From NCBI GenBank assembly GCA_031761405.1, contig JASEVX010000324.1, positions 1 to 64,000 of the forward strand: a stretch of 64,000 bases of DNA, in the 5' to 3' direction. The DNA comes from Serripes groenlandicus (taxonomy: Eukaryota > Mollusca > Bivalvia > Cardiida > Cardiidae). The translations under genes were made by a program, and so were the position numbers. The notes beneath the pieces are model-generated. The model was not told the origin of the DNA, searched no databases, and saw only the letters and a list, made by a program, of their open reading frames with translations. Below, piece by piece: positions 23,030-34,684 of this stretch (position 1 is the stretch's first letter; every line of letters starts with the position of its first letter).

Positions 23030-24290
23030 AAACGTTGATGTACAACTTATAGGCTATAAGGTGTTATAAGTAAGACTCAAACGTTAATGTACAACTTATA
23101 GGCTATAAGGTGTTACAAGTAAGACTCAAACGTTGATGTACAACTTATAGGCTATAAGGTGTTACAAGTAAGACTCAAACGGTGATGTACAACTTATAGG
23201 CTATAAGGTGTTACAAGTAAGACTCAAACGTTGATGTACAACTTATAGGCTATAAGGTGTTATAAGTAAGACTCAAACGGTGATGTACAACTTATAGGCT
23301 ATAAGGTGTTACAAGTAAGACTCAAACGGTGATGTACAACTTATAGGCTATAAGGTGTTATACGTAAGACTCAAACGTTGATGTACAACTTATAGGCTAT
23401 AAGGTGTTATAAGTAAGACTCAAATGTTGATGTACAACTTATAGGCTATAAGGTGTTACAAGTAAGACTCAAACGGTGATGTACAACTTATAGGCTATAA
23501 GGTGTTATAAGTAAGACTCAAACGGTGATGTACAACTTATAGGCTATAAGGTGTTATAAGTAAGACTCAAACGGTGATGTACAACTTATAGGCTATAAGG
23601 TGTTATACGTAAGACTCAAACGTTGATGTACAACTTATAGGCTATAAGGTGTTATAAGTAAGACTCAAATGTTGATGTACAACTTATAGGCTATAAGGTG
23701 TTACAAGTAAGACTCAAACGGTGATGTACAACCTATAGGCTATAAGGTGTTATAAGTAAGACTCAAACGGTGATGTACAACTTATAGGCTATAAGGTGTT
23801 ACAAGTAAGACTCAAACGGTGATGTACAACTTATAGGCTATTAGGGATTATAAGTAAGACTCAAACGGTGATGTACAACTTATAGGCTATAAGGTGTTAT
23901 AAGTAAGACTCAAACGGTGATGTACAACTTATAGGCTATAAGGTGTTATAAGTAAGACTCAAACGGTGATGTACAACTTATAGGCTATAAGGTGTTATAC
24001 GTAAGACTCAAACGTTGATGTACAACTTATAGGCTATAAGGTGTTATAAGTAAGACTCAAATGTTGATGTACAACTTATAGGCTATAAGGTGTTACAAGT
24101 AAGACTCAAACGGTGATGTACAACTTATAGGCTATAAGGTGTTATAAGTAAGACTCAAACGGTGATGTACAACTTATAGGCTATAAGGTGTTACAAGTAA
24201 GACTCAAACGGTCATGTACAACTTATAGGCTATAAGGTGTTATACGTAAGACTCAAACGCTGATGTACATTTTATAGGCTATTAGGGATT
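23030..24290. repeat. 49-bp satellite, about 26 copies, with higher-order structure
   Basis: The unit is gttgatgtacaacttatagg, then ctataaggtgttacaagtaa, then gactcaaac. A marked variant (ttatacgtaag) sits at 23361, 23606, 23998 and 24243, exactly 5, 8 and 5 units apart. The first three markers are each followed by a unit with aaatgttg. Blocks of several units have therefore been copied together. Confidence 0.95.
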
Positions 24291-24439
24291 ATATGTTTTC
24301 CCCACACGTATATTGCAGAATATGATATAAATTCAGTGTTTTATTTATATTCCATACTTCTCTTTTGCACAGCAATTGACAAAATCAAGGTTGAAAAGCT
24401 AAGATCCTTTGAAGAGTTGTTTAAATGTGAATCTTACAC

Positions 24440-24500
24440 ACCCTACTGTGTATAGACGCGGACTGGAAGCGGCGTAAAACACCAAACAATCATTCAATTA
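24440..24500 (+). mobile_element. SINE-B tail fragment
   Basis: Only the tail remains: ggaagcggcgtaaaacacca then aacaatcattcaat. Confidence 0.45.
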
Positions 24501-24589
24501 ACTGGCACGCGAAAACCGACCATCTGAGGCGATTTAATTGATATGAATATCGATCAAATTCAGAAGATGCACTTATACAGTCTTTGTTT

Positions 24590-24870
24590 TTATATCGATT
24601 CATATTGATTGATTGTTTGGTGTTTTACGACGCTTTCAACACTTTTTCAGTTATATCACGGCGTTTCCTTGGTACGACACTAGTACTACTGGTTCATTTA
24701 TCCTGACACCAGCCAGTCAGTCAGTTGTAATGCTAACCCCGCAACATTGAGCGTCAACAAAGGCAGGCAGTTCTACCATTGTTAAATTCTTTAGAACGGC
24801 CCGGCAGGGGATCGAGTCAGCGACCACCCGCATCCGAGGCGGACGCTCTACCATTACACCAACGAGGCGT
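24590..24870 (-). mobile_element. SINE-B copy, minus orientation
   Basis: On the minus strand it opens with a tRNA-like head (cgcctcgttggtgtaatggt, tagagcgtccgcctcgga), then ctgatc-type body sequence, ccagtagtactagtgtcgta, and the tail gccgtgatataactgaaaaa and gcgtcgtaaaacaccaaaca. Confidence 0.75.
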
Positions 24871-25007
24871 TAATCGATTTATAAAAAAAAGATTTCGGGA
24901 TGTTTTAATTCGACTTAATGATGAACAGTGAATATTTAGATCAGACGGCGAAAACGTGCAGTCTGATGATCACATTTATCGCTGGAAGCCAAAGTCTTAA
25001 AGGTGCT

Positions 25008-25275
25008 GAACTCCAGATTATAGATATTATAGCCAACATTTTAAAACTGTTCAAAGTTGTCTTGAAATATTAGAATCATAATTCTGGGATAAAGTTCAAG
25101 TATTAATTTCACTTTCTAGTACACATTTTGTACATTTTCAATTGACGTTTTTCAACATTTACTGCCGAAATAGTTGTGAACTATTTATAACTTACTTTCT
25201 TGCCACTATTAGCAATATTTGCAGAGGTTTTAACATTTCAAAATTGTGATCTCCATCTGGAGTTTAGCACCATGA
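25008..25275. mobile_element. Short terminal-inverted-repeat element (MITE)
   Basis: The left terminus aaggtgctgaactccagat is complementary to the right terminus atctccatctggagtttagcaccatgaagg, apart from a few bases. The interior is AT-rich and non-coding. A decayed relative lies at 7060-7390. Confidence 0.65.
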
Positions 25276-26189
25276 AGGATTATTTCTTTAAGACAGTGTC
25301 TGTATCAAATGGATATTCTTACCACAGATGGGTAAAAGAATACTCTGTTCGTATACCCTTCGTCTCTGATCAAGTAGTTCAATGTTTTAACGTTTTCAGG
25401 ATGCGTGAGAACGAGGCAGATTGAAGCAATTCGGCTGTCTTAGATCTCTTGGAATCACGAATTCCAAAAACACATGGAATGAGGTTCAATGATGGAATGT
25501 GGGCTTTAACAGGTCGGCAGGAACAAGATTACAAACTAATGAAGCAGAACAGTACTATCGAAACAAGTGGAACGTAAATAACTAATCGAGCCATCTGTGT
25601 TGAACTAAAGAAGGAAGAAAAAACAATGCATTTAAATGTTTAGTATCACTTAATCTTAACATGTTGATTTTACCATATATAATAACTAAAGGACACTTCA
25701 TGAGTGTTCATTCATCACACTTTAAATAAACGAGTTTACTAAGGTGATATGCCGCTAGCCTTGGCTCATAAAAGTGATTTATTATTGAACATGGAATTTG
25801 CCGGTTATATAACGTCAAACCGCTGACGTGACGTCATTTTCATAGTTTGGTTTCCACGTTGTAACAAAGACTTGAGCGTAAGCCTGGACATCAAACTAGT
25901 TGTGTCGTAATTATGATATTTATTTAAATGAATATTGAACCTCCCATAGAGGGCTTTATGTGATAAATTGATCTTTATTAGGTAACAAGTATAATTCTGG
26001 CGACAATTATACATATGTAGAACAGGATAGCGATACGACCTAACACTATTAATATGTTTTTCTCGTGAAGGACAACATTTAGTGTACTACATAATATACT
26101 TGAAGGAAAAAGTCCGAATAGCGGATGTCAGATAAAAAAAGTCCTTTACGTTCTCCCACATACAGACGCTTTCAATGTTCGTGAAGTTG
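25276..26189. other. Intergenic, no gene seen
   Basis: The open frame at 25200-25424 begins inside the MITE and lacks a recognisable domain. Nothing else was supported. Confidence 0.5.
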
Positions 26190-26370
26190 GCAGCCTGGTA
26201 GCGAAATTAGCAGCATGACAACCTGGCAGCCTGGCAGCGTGAACTTAGCAGCATAACAGCCTGGTAGCTTGGCAGCGTGAAGTTAGCAGCATGACAGCCT
26301 GGCAGCTTGAACTTAGCAGCCTAACAGCGTAGCAGTCTGGCAGCGTGAAGTTAGCAGCATGGCAGCGTGA
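26190..26370. repeat. Short GC-richer tandem repeat (cagcctggcagcgtgaa type)
   Basis: Imperfect units such as ggcagcgtgaagttagcagc and atgacagcctggcag repeat about six times. Confidence 0.8.
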
Positions 26371-26371
26371 T

Positions 26372-27690
26372 ACAGGCCGGGCGACAAAAGCATAGCGTGT
26401 TTCGCTCTGCTCCAGGCTGCTAGAACTGTTGGCGCTGTTAAAATAGAAATGTCGCGTAAAGAGATATGGCTTAGTTCACATGAAAGGTTTGGTGTAGTTG
26501 TTGTAAAAGTATATTTTTTAAGTTTTATGCAACATTTATAACGTGTTTTTCTAATGAATTATTGTGACGGAATTTCGCATTTTTTTTATATTTATTTCGG
26601 TTTTCAAAACATAAATATCTGGATTTCCGTTTTGAAAGACTAGAAAACGTTCATCATATAACGCTCTCTTAAGGGATAAAGTAAGGTAAAACTAAAATAC
26701 GGCAAAAATGGCAAACTAAAGGGTTTTAAAACTGCCATGACATTTGTAGACGTGCATCTTTCACTATTTTTTGACCGGAACCATCGCGCAGTTTCTGCTT
26801 TCCATGGCGATATAAATAGAGGTAAATGTTATTAAGAATATGAAATAAACTTGATTTAATGAAATATTTCACATCTTATCTTTGCCTAAAACGCATTGAA
26901 AGACAAGTTTTTCGAACGTTACATATACTAAAGATCTTGTATCCAGGCCGGTTGACAATAGCATAGCGTATTTCGCGCTGCTCCATGCTGCTAGAATTGC
27001 TGGCGCTATTAAATTCAAAATGTCGCGTAAAGAGAAATGAAAAGTCTATTGTTGTTGTTGTATAAGTATATATTTTAAGTCTTATATGACATTTATAGGC
27101 GTGTTTTTCTAATGAATTATTGTGACGGAATTTCGCATTTCTTTATATTTATTTCGGTTTTCAAAATATGAATATCTGGATTTTCGTTTTAAAAGATTAG
27201 AAAACGTTCATCATATAACGCTCCCTTACGGGATATAGTAAGGTAAAACTAAAACACGGCTAAAATGGCAAAATAAAGTGTTTTCAAACTGCCATGACAT
27301 TTGTAGACGTGCATCTTTCACTATATCATGAACGGAAACATCGCGCGATTTCTGCTTTCGAGTGCGATATAAATAGAGGAAAATGCAAGCAAGAATACGA
27401 AATAAACTTGATTTAATGAAATATTTCACATCTTATCTTTGCCTAAAACTCATTGAAAGACAAGTTATTCGAACGTTACATATACTAAAGATCTTGTATC
27501 CAGTCCGGGTGACAATAGCATAGCGTGTTTTGCGCTGCTCCAGGCTGCTATAACTGCTGGCGCTGTTAAGGTCGAAACGTCGCGTAAAGAGATTCGGCTT
27601 AGTTCACATGAAAAGTCTGGTGTTATTGGTGTAAAAGTATATATTTCAAGACTTATGCGACACTTATAGGCCTGTTTTAAATGCGCCTGC
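26372..27690 (+). repeat. Tandem repeats of about 0.56 kb, two full and one partial
   Basis: Copies start at about 26372, 26943 and 27500 with caggccgggcgacaaaagca-like sequence and share gcgtgtttcgc, tccaggctgctagaact, gtcgcgtaaagagat, ttattgtgacggaatttcgc, tagaaaacgttcatcatata and taaacttgatttaatgaaat. The third copy ends at about 27680 next to an R1-like end (gtgggaaagggttaa). Confidence 0.85.
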
Positions 27691-27794
27691 AAGTGGGAAA
27701 GGGTTAAAATGCTAAAAATATTTTGAATAGTTGCCAAAGTGATAATATTTGCAAAATACGATGTGTCAACATGTAAAAGTTGCAATATACACTG

Positions 27795-28135
27795 GATCCG
27801 CGATAACTCAATTCGGATCCGTCTTTTGAAAACAGCGAAGCAGTAGTTCGACGAACTCGAACATGTGATGATTCGAAAAAATCGTTTATTTCGAGTAAAA
27901 TTCGGATCCGTCTTTTAAAAACAGCGAAGCAGCAGTTCGTCGAGCATCCCTAACGGCTGATTTTCCATCATTGGCTTGCTCTCATAAAAAAATGTTTGAC
28001 AATAAATGAAATTACAAAGCCGGAAATACATAATTTAGTCTAGTATAAAACAAGGGATCATTCGAACACATCGATAACTCGAAGTATTTTTTATTCTATT
28101 TATTTCGACCTCGAGTTATCGCGAAACCACTGAAT
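27795..28135. repeat. Direct repeats with attcggatccgtctttt
   Basis: A roughly 40-base stretch (attcggatccgtcttttgaa, then aacagcgaagcagtagttcg) appears at about 27811 and 27900. Motifs like cgataactcaattcg and tcgagttatcgcgaaacc flank it, which resembles a decayed satellite or element edge. Confidence 0.5.
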
Positions 28136-28729
28136 ATGTCAAATAGACAACTTTATATATATAATTTTTATTTTCTCCAATATTGAAGATTACAAGAATA
28201 CAATATAAATGAAATTGAAAATAAAAGAATGGAGATACAATAGATAGAAAAAGAAGAAAAAAAAAAGAAAAAAACCAAATATGTATATACATACAGGTGT
28301 CACCAAACCCAACCTGTTGGGGAAAAAAGCAGAATTATCTACCGATAGAACTTTTAATCGAAACGAAAAAATAAAAGTTCAAGAAAGACATTCCCCTATG
28401 TAAGATCCAAAACTTCACTAATCATACCTGTGAATATGAATATGCACACATGCATTCAGACGTAAAATCGCCTCCATAATGTGTACACATTCACAGACAT
28501 GTACACACATAGACACACAATATATACATGAACATGAAAAACATACAAACATACACAAACAATATATACATGCACACGAAAAAAACACCAAACAAAAAAC
28601 CATACAAAACATGTACCCTATCCCCCATGCAATGAAACTGTTGCTTAACTCTTAAACCGTTGGGGCAAGCTTTTAGGCAGTCATTTAATTAATACATTTA
28701 ATGGCCAGTTGTACATATAATCAACACTT
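28136..28729. other. Low-complexity A-rich and CA-rich sequence, no gene
   Basis: A purine-rich stretch at 28190-28285 is followed by acac/atac-rich sequence at 28440-28600. The 64-codon minus-strand open frame there is a product of this composition. Confidence 0.55.
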
Positions 28730-28985
28730 GAGTCGTCACACGAGAAAACCAACATTGTGGTTGCTGCGTAATGTATCGACCAGATCAGCCAGTGCAGTCT
28801 GCGCAGGCTAATCCGGGTCGACACATTCCGTCTTAGTGGGATAGAGGTATAGAGTAATGATTCATGAAACGGAAAATCCACAGGAGGCGAAAAGTGTCTG
28901 TCCGGGTTCTGCCTGCGTGGCATGCTTAGGCGGATCCGGGTCGATACTTTACGCAGAGTCCACAGTGTTGGTTTTCTCACGTGAT
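28730..28985. mobile_element. R2-family hairpin MITE
   Basis: The arms accaacattgtggttgctgc with aatgtatcgaccagatcagc on the left pair with gcggatccgggtcgatactt and gcagagtccacagtgttggt on the right. The order is the reverse of the copy at 3146-3393. Confidence 0.7.
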
Positions 28986-29095
28986 TTCAGGATAAATGGA
29001 CCATTAGTACTGATAACTAACCCAGGAAACGCGGTGATATATCTGAAATATTGTTGAAAAGGGCGATAAACATCAAACTATCAATCAATCCTTTC
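28986..29095 (+). mobile_element. SINE tail fragment
   Basis: It holds ttcaggataaatggaccatt, agtactgataac, aggaaacgcggtgatatatc and attgttgaaaagggcgataa, with the aatcaatc end. Confidence 0.6.
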
Positions 29096-29224
29096 GACGG
29101 CGAGTTATCTCGAGTCCACTGCATTTATATACTTGACCATAAACAATACCAGACATCACAATGAAGTCTAGATGGTTCGTTTATAATTTATATTACGTTT
29201 CAACACATGATTTGAATCTTATTG

Positions 29225-29465
29225 AGACCGTTTCGTTGGTTTAGTGGTAGAGCGTCTGCCTCGGGTGCGTAATGTTACGAGTTCGACCCACAAGGGGTCA
29301 TACAAGTGCCAAATACTAATAACTTTACCTCCTTTGCGCTCATGATTGTTTGGGTTAACATTATGGATGGCTCTCGCTGATGTCAGGATAAATGGACCAG
29401 CAGTACTGGTAACTTACCAAGAAAGCGCCATGAAATGATTTAAAAAATGTTAAACAAAGCACAAA
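29225..29465 (+). mobile_element. SINE-B copy
   Basis: A tRNA-like head (gtttcgttggtttagtggta, gagcgtctgcctcgg, then a B-box-like gagttcgaccc) is followed by ctgatgtcaggataaatgga, ccagcagtactggtaac and a worn tail. Confidence 0.7.
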
Positions 29466-29840
29466 TAAAGCATCCTTTAAAACAAGTATTTGAAGTTATG
29501 TTACATCATATAGATTTTATCTGTTGAAAGTATTCCCACATACTGACATTGTTTATGCAACTGGAGCAGACGACTTTTGAAAACATTGCGAGAAAAGTAG
29601 AAATGGTACATACTGACACGTTTCTCCTTTGCCCGCTATGCTGTCGTAAAGTGTCAATGATTCGGAAGCGCAAAAAACCACAACCATGTATACAGAAGGA
29701 AAGGTCTGGCTTACCTCCCTTAACTGTTTGATGATTTACTGCAAAGCCATATCAATGTTTACCTACTGACGTTCAGAATACGCCGTTTACGATTGTTTAA
29801 CGTGGAGGATTGAAGATCGGATGTCAAGGGTTCGACCCCT
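29466..29840. other. Intergenic with R1 MITE fragment
   Basis: An R1 arm (gagcagacgacttttgaaaa) lies at about 29561. The 60-codon open frame at 29549-29731 begins in it. A tRNA-like B-box sequence (gggttcgacccc) near 29828 is too isolated to call. Confidence 0.45.
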
Positions 29841-29844
29841 GCTC

Positions 29845-29915
29845 GAGTGATGATGATGATATTAGCAATAATGATAATAATCATCATCATCATCATCATC
29901 GTCATCATCATTTTT
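29845..29915. repeat. GAT/ATC trinucleotide microsatellite
   Basis: Runs of gatgatgat at 29850 and atcatcatc at 29881 can also pair with each other as a weak hairpin. Confidence 0.85.
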
Positions 29916-30355
29916 TGTTTTTTGAGTTTTTCAAATATTGAAACACTACAATTAGCAATGCAATTTATATCAAAAGAATAAGACGAAAAAGAAGAGACAG
30001 AGATAGGTAGCGAGAAAGAGACACAATGGAACCTTAATAAATAAATAAATCACATTTTCCTCACTGTGTTATCAATCTAGAAGACAATGAAAACGAAATG
30101 TCGCTAGAATGATATAGTGATAAGTGTTATAGAGATTCGCAATGTGTAGACAAAGATTCTCCTTAGCAAGTATGAGGATATGGATGATGTTTGTGTTCGT
30201 GTATGTACGTGTATTTGTGCGTGCGTGTACGCGTGGTATTACTTTTTGTGTGTTTATGCTTGAGAATGAGCTATCAGGCGTGTGCATGCATGTAGGTGAT
30301 TAATGTGTGCGCGTAATTTGCTCTTGCGTATTTCTGCGTATTGGTTTATTTTTAA
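29916..30355. other. Intergenic, no gene seen
   Basis: Contains gt-rich alternating sequence at about 30190-30300; no supported exon. Confidence 0.5.
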
Positions 30356-30359
30356 CATT

Positions 30360-30985
30360 GAGCTGTCGGAGGACAGCTTGCTCGACTATTTCACCGCTTA
30401 TTAAATGTACTGAGATAATGGACTCTAATGTAGTTGCATGCAAAACTTTAACCAGAATTTATAAGTCCAAAAAGGGCCATTACTTGCATAAAATGCGGGA
30501 TAGAGTTATTTAACTTGAAAATCAACATAGGTGTGATAGTTGGGAAGGGTTGTATAACGTTTCAAAGCAATGCATCAAGTAAATACTAGGATATCGACTC
30601 TTAATGTAGTTGCATGCACAACTTTAACCAAATTTCCAGTTAAAAAGGGGCCATAAATTGCAAAATATAGTTGCACGCAAAACTTTAACCAGAATTTCTA
30701 AGTTAAAAAAGGGCAATAACTTGCATAAAATGCAGGATCTAACTTAATAATCTACACAGGTGTGATAAATGGGTAGGGTTGTAGAAAGTTTCAATGAAAT
30801 GCATCAAGTAAATACTGAGATATGGACTCTTAATTTAGTTGCACGCAAAACTTTAACCAGAATTTCTGATTTAAAAAAGGCCATAACTTGCATAAAATGC
30901 AGGCTAGAGTTATCCAACTTGATAATCTACACAGGTGTGCTAGTTGGGTAGGGTTGTAGAAAGTTTCAATGCAATGCACAGTTTT
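30360..30985 (+). mobile_element. E1 element fragment (agctgtcggaggacagc family)
   Basis: The left end gagctgtcggaggacagctt, ctcgactatttcaccgc is followed by three internal repeats of gactctaatgtagttgcatg, caaaactttaaccagaattt and gcataaaatgcaggatagag. The 3' end is missing. Complete members lie at 31768-34527 (interrupted) and 60748-62121. Confidence 0.7.
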
Positions 30986-31579
30986 TGTGAATCAAAAGGT
31001 ACTCTTGTCACCAGTCAATCTGAGCATTAAGAAAGTAAACGTCGTTTTGTGACAAACTAAAAAAAATGTGTTCGTCTACGCTCATAACTAATTTATGTTT
31101 AATTTTTGTTTGAACAGAAATATTTTATTTGATACTTTTCTTCCATGTAGAAGGCATATATGACTTTATTATATTTATTTATCTGATCCAGTCACATTTA
31201 TCGTTCAATTTATGTAATAATTTTGTTTCGCATATATTGCCATTGTTTGGAATGATGTCGTCTATGAACATTATGGCAGAATCAATCCATCTATGAAAGA
31301 TAAGATTTGTTTTTATTATATTTGTATTGCTTCACAGCAGCTGCTTACTGATATTATAGAATGCTTCATTTCCTCTTTTCTTATTTGTTACTTTCCTGAG
31401 TTCGATCCACACTTTTAAGATATCTGAGTAGAACGCTGAAAGTTTGTTTTTTACATTTGGAAGAGTCTCTAGTCTTTTAATTTTGTATCCCAGTTTTGTG
31501 TACTCGCTAGCGATTTTGTTTGTTGAAAAGTGAATACCAAGACCTTTTATTATGGTTGCACATTAAATATTATCAATAC
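30986..31579. other. Intergenic, no gene seen
   Basis: AT-rich sequence. No exon was supported on either strand. Confidence 0.45.
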
Positions 31580-31586
31580 TGTGATC

Positions 31587-31587
<1 letters not shown>

Positions 31588-31635
<48 letters not shown>

Positions 31636-31765
31636 CCATCAACTCAACAACATCATGATCATAATCATCAACAACATCATCATTATCATTGTATTATTAT
31701 TAAAAAAAATAAATAATAATAATAATAATATTAATAATAATATTAATAATTAATAATATTAATAA
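31588..31765. repeat. ATC microsatellite followed by AAT microsatellite
   Basis: About 17 atc units at 31588-31638 give a polyhistidine frame by chance. Imperfect atc/aac units and then aat/tta runs follow to 31765, directly against the E1 element. Confidence 0.9.
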
Positions 31766-31895
31766 CAAGAGCTGTCCGTAAGACAGGGCGCTCGACGTAT
31801 GCCACCAATTATTTGTTGCTGAGATATGGACTATAATGTAGTTGCATGCAAAACATTAACCATAATTTATTAAAGAGTGATACTTTGCATTATAT

Positions 31896-33707
31896 TATTT
31901 ATTCAATTACATTTTAGAAAAACAGACTTTTCCAAAATCATGGTCAAAAGGAGTAATTATACCTGTTCATAAAAAAGGCGATACATCAGACACAAACAAT
32001 TACCGCGGAATTACTTTAATAAGCTGTTTTGGTAAACGTTTTACAAGCGTCGTAAATGATAGACTTAAACGCTGGGCTGAGGAAAATGATATAATAACAG
32101 ATGCACAGTTTGGATTTAAACCACATTATAGTACAATTGATGCAATCTTTTTATTAAATTCATTGATAGAAAAGCAGCTCAGAACCAAAGGTAGTTTATA
32201 TTGTTGTTTTATTGATTTACAAAAATGTTTTGATAGTATATACAGAAATGGCATGTGGTTTAAACTGATTAAAAATGGTATTGACGGTAAACTTTTTAGA
32301 GTAATAAGGTCTATATATGACGAAGTTAAATTATGCGTTAAACATTTAAATACGGTATCCGATATTTACGATTGTAAGGTAGGATTATTGCAAGGTGAGA
32401 TTTTGTCACCGATAATGTTTTCTCTGTTTGTGAACGATATAGAACTGTTTTTACAACAGAACTCTTGTGGAGGGTTAAATATTGACCAATTAACAATATA
32501 TCTAATCCTATTTGCAGACGACTCGGTATTGATATCCGAAACAGCAGAAGGCCTCCAAAAATTAATAGACTCTTTTAAAATGTACTGTAATAAATGGAAA
32601 CTCACTGTTAATGTAAGCAAAACCAAAATAGTTGTTTTCAAAAAAGGAAAATTAAAGGAAAATTTAAGATTCATGTACGGTGACAATAACATAGAAATAG
32701 TGGAATCCTTTAATTATCTTGGGGTTGTGTTATCAAAAAGTGGTTCATTTGTCAATGCAACAAAAACCTTACAAGGAAAATCCCTCAAAGCCTTAGGCGC
32801 GTTAATGTCATATACAAAAGGTAGAGAGATCCCAATAGACATAATGTTTGATTTATTCGACTGTTTTGTGTCATCTGTTTTAAGTTATGCTTGTGAAGTG
32901 TGGTCATTCACTAACATAGATACTTTAGAAAAGGTACATAAGAAATTCTTAAAGTGGCTATTAAATGTCAAAATAAGTACAAGCAATTCTGCTTTATACG
33001 GTGAGACCGGTCGATACCCACTAATTATAAATATGCAAATAAGAACAATTAAATATTTTTTAAAACTTTTTATATATAAACAAAATAATTGTATACTGTC
33101 AACAGTGTTCCATAGTATGAAATACGATGCTGAAACACATAATGTTAAAAACTGGGCGAGTAACGTTAGAAATGTATTACAAAGAAGTGGATTCAACGAT
33201 GTATGGTTATTTCCTAGTTCGGTAAACATAAATAGTTTCATACCATTACTCCGCAATCGATTAATTGATCTTTATATTAATGATTGGCAACGTGATATAG
33301 AAAATAAACCATCTTTAGTACTTTTTAAGGAATTAAAACAAAAATTCGAACCCTCTTATTATCTTATTAAAATGAATATATCTAAATTTAGAATTATTAT
33401 TTCGAAATTAAGACTATCCTCACATGAATTAAATATAGAACAAGGAAGGCACAGAAATATACCACGCAATGAACGAAAATGTACACTATGCCCGCTAAAT
33501 GAAATAGAAGACGAATTCCATTTTATTCTATCATGCCCGTTCTACAAAACAATTAGGAAATCCTACATAAACGAATATTATTACAAAAACCCAAGTGTCT
33601 ACAAATTAACAGAACTTTTGAATTCGAACAATTTAACAATTTTAAATAACTTAGCTACGTATTGCATTAAAGGTTTAAAATTTAGAAAAGAAAATACAAC
33701 TTGTTAG
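31896..33707 (+). CDS. LINE reverse transcriptase, N-terminally truncated but open
   Basis: The frame is open from the truncation point to the stop at 33707, 603 codons without a break. RT motifs in order: NNYRGITLISCFGK (about residues 38-51), FIDLQKCFDS with the motif A aspartate, LLQGEILSPIMFSLFVNDIE, and the catalytic LFADD (about 195-212), then NVSKTKIVVF. The C-terminal part carries a zinc-ribbon-like CTLCP...HFILSC. The enzyme would copy element RNA at a nicked target. It lacks the endonuclease, so it is not autonomous. The CR1/L2-like clade is likely but not settled. No ATG belongs to a natural start. Confidence 0.75.
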   Translation, partial: YLFNYILEKQTFPKSWSKGVIIPVHKKGDTSDTNNYRGITLISCFGKRFTSVVNDRLKRWAEENDIITDAQFGFKPHYSTIDAIFLLNSLIEKQLRTKGSLYCCFIDLQKCFDSIYRNGMWFKLIKNGIDGKLFRVIRSIYDEVKLCVKHLNTVSDIYDCKVGLLQGEILSPIMFSLFVNDIELFLQQNSCGGLNIDQLTIYLILFADDSVLISETAEGLQKLIDSFKMYCNKWKLTVNVSKTKIVVFKKGKLKENLRFMYGDNNIEIVESFNYLGVVLSKSGSFVNATKTLQGKSLKALGALMSYTKGREIPIDIMFDLFDCFVSSVLSYACEVWSFTNIDTLEKVHKKFLKWLLNVKISTSNSALYGETGRYPLIINMQIRTIKYFLKLFIYKQNNCILSTVFHSMKYDAETHNVKNWASNVRNVLQRSGFNDVWLFPSSVNINSFIPLLRNRLIDLYINDWQRDIENKPSLVLFKELKQKFEPSYYLIKMNISKFRIIISKLRLSSHELNIEQGRHRNIPRNERKCTLCPLNEIEDEFHFILSCPFYKTIRKSYINEYYYKNPSVYKLTELLNSNNLTILNNLATYCIKGLKFRKENTTC

Positions 33708-33975
33708 CAGAAGCTATAAAAGCATATCCAACTGATGGTGATTATTTGGCCAAATAGTCTCTTCTGCTAATTTACCGGGGGGAGGGGGGGAGGGGGCGGG
33801 GCGGGGGTCATTTTCTCTCATTTTTTTTTTTTCTCTATATCCTCTTCTTTATTTTTTGTGATTTTTTTTTATATATATTTTCTCCTATTTTGTAACGTAT
33901 GTATTATACATGTGAATTGACGAGGAGCAGATATGCTCAAGTCAGAATGAAATAAATTGAATTGAATTGAATTGA
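31896..33975 (+). mobile_element. 5'-truncated non-LTR retrotransposon (LINE)
   Basis: The insert starts within reverse-transcriptase coding sequence and ends in a ttgaa-type tandem tail after a G-rich and T-rich 3' region (33776-33870). It is flanked by attatat at 31889-31895 and again at 33976-33982, a likely target duplication. The host E1 sequence continues across it, comparing ttgcattatatgcaggatag at 60866. The endonuclease part is missing. Confidence 0.8.
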
Positions 33976-34684
33976 ATTATATGCTGGATAGAGTTATCGT
34001 ACTTGATCTTTTACATAGGTGTGGTGGTTGGGAAGAGTTGTATAAAGCTTCAATGCAATGCATCAAGTAGTTACTAAGATATGGACTCTTAATGTAATTA
34101 CACGCAAAACGTTAACCTGAATTTCTTAGTAAAATAAGGGGCATTTCTTGCTTTAAATGCAGGATAGATTTATATTACTTAATAATGTACATATATGTGA
34201 TAGTTGGAAAGGGTTGCATAAAGTGGTAATGCAATGCATCAAGTAAATACTGAGGTATGGACTCTTAATTTTGTTGTGCGCAAAACTTTTTAAGTAAAAA
34301 AAGGACCATAACTTGCATTAAATGTAGGATAGAGTTATCAAACTTAATTATTTACAAAGGTGTGGTAGTTGGAAAGCATTGTATAAAGTACAATACCACA
34401 AGTAGTTACTGAGCTATGGGGACATATATTTTCTTGCATGCAAAACCTTAACCAAGGTGTGACGTGGACGCCGACGCCAGGGCGAGTAGAATAGCTCTCA
34501 TATTCTCCGAATAGGCGAGCTAAAAACGATGATGATAATAATAATTATTATAATATCAAAGATGGTTATGATGATGACACTTATACGTTTTATTTATTCA
34601 TCTATTTGTTTTTATTTATTCATTATATAATAAAATAATAGTTATTATTATTAGTAGTAATAGTAGCAGAAGTAGTAGTATATG

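Larger units (their letters stand above)
31768..34527 (+). mobile_element. E1 element, interrupted by a LINE
   Basis: The left end agagctgtccgtaagacagg with gctcgac and the right end gccagggcgagtagaatagc, ccgaataggcgagctaa match the uninterrupted element at 60748-62121. Internal repeats of ggactcttaatgtaattaca and gcaaaac lie between. Without the LINE insert at about 31896-33975 it would be about 0.68 kb. It has no coding capacity of its own. Confidence 0.75.

Noticed and set aside
28418..28612. Cysteine-rich 64-codon minus frame
   Set aside because: The cysteines come from acac/atac-rich low-complexity sequence.
31520..31753. Polyhistidine-containing frame
   Set aside because: Chance reading of an ATC microsatellite next to an AAT microsatellite.
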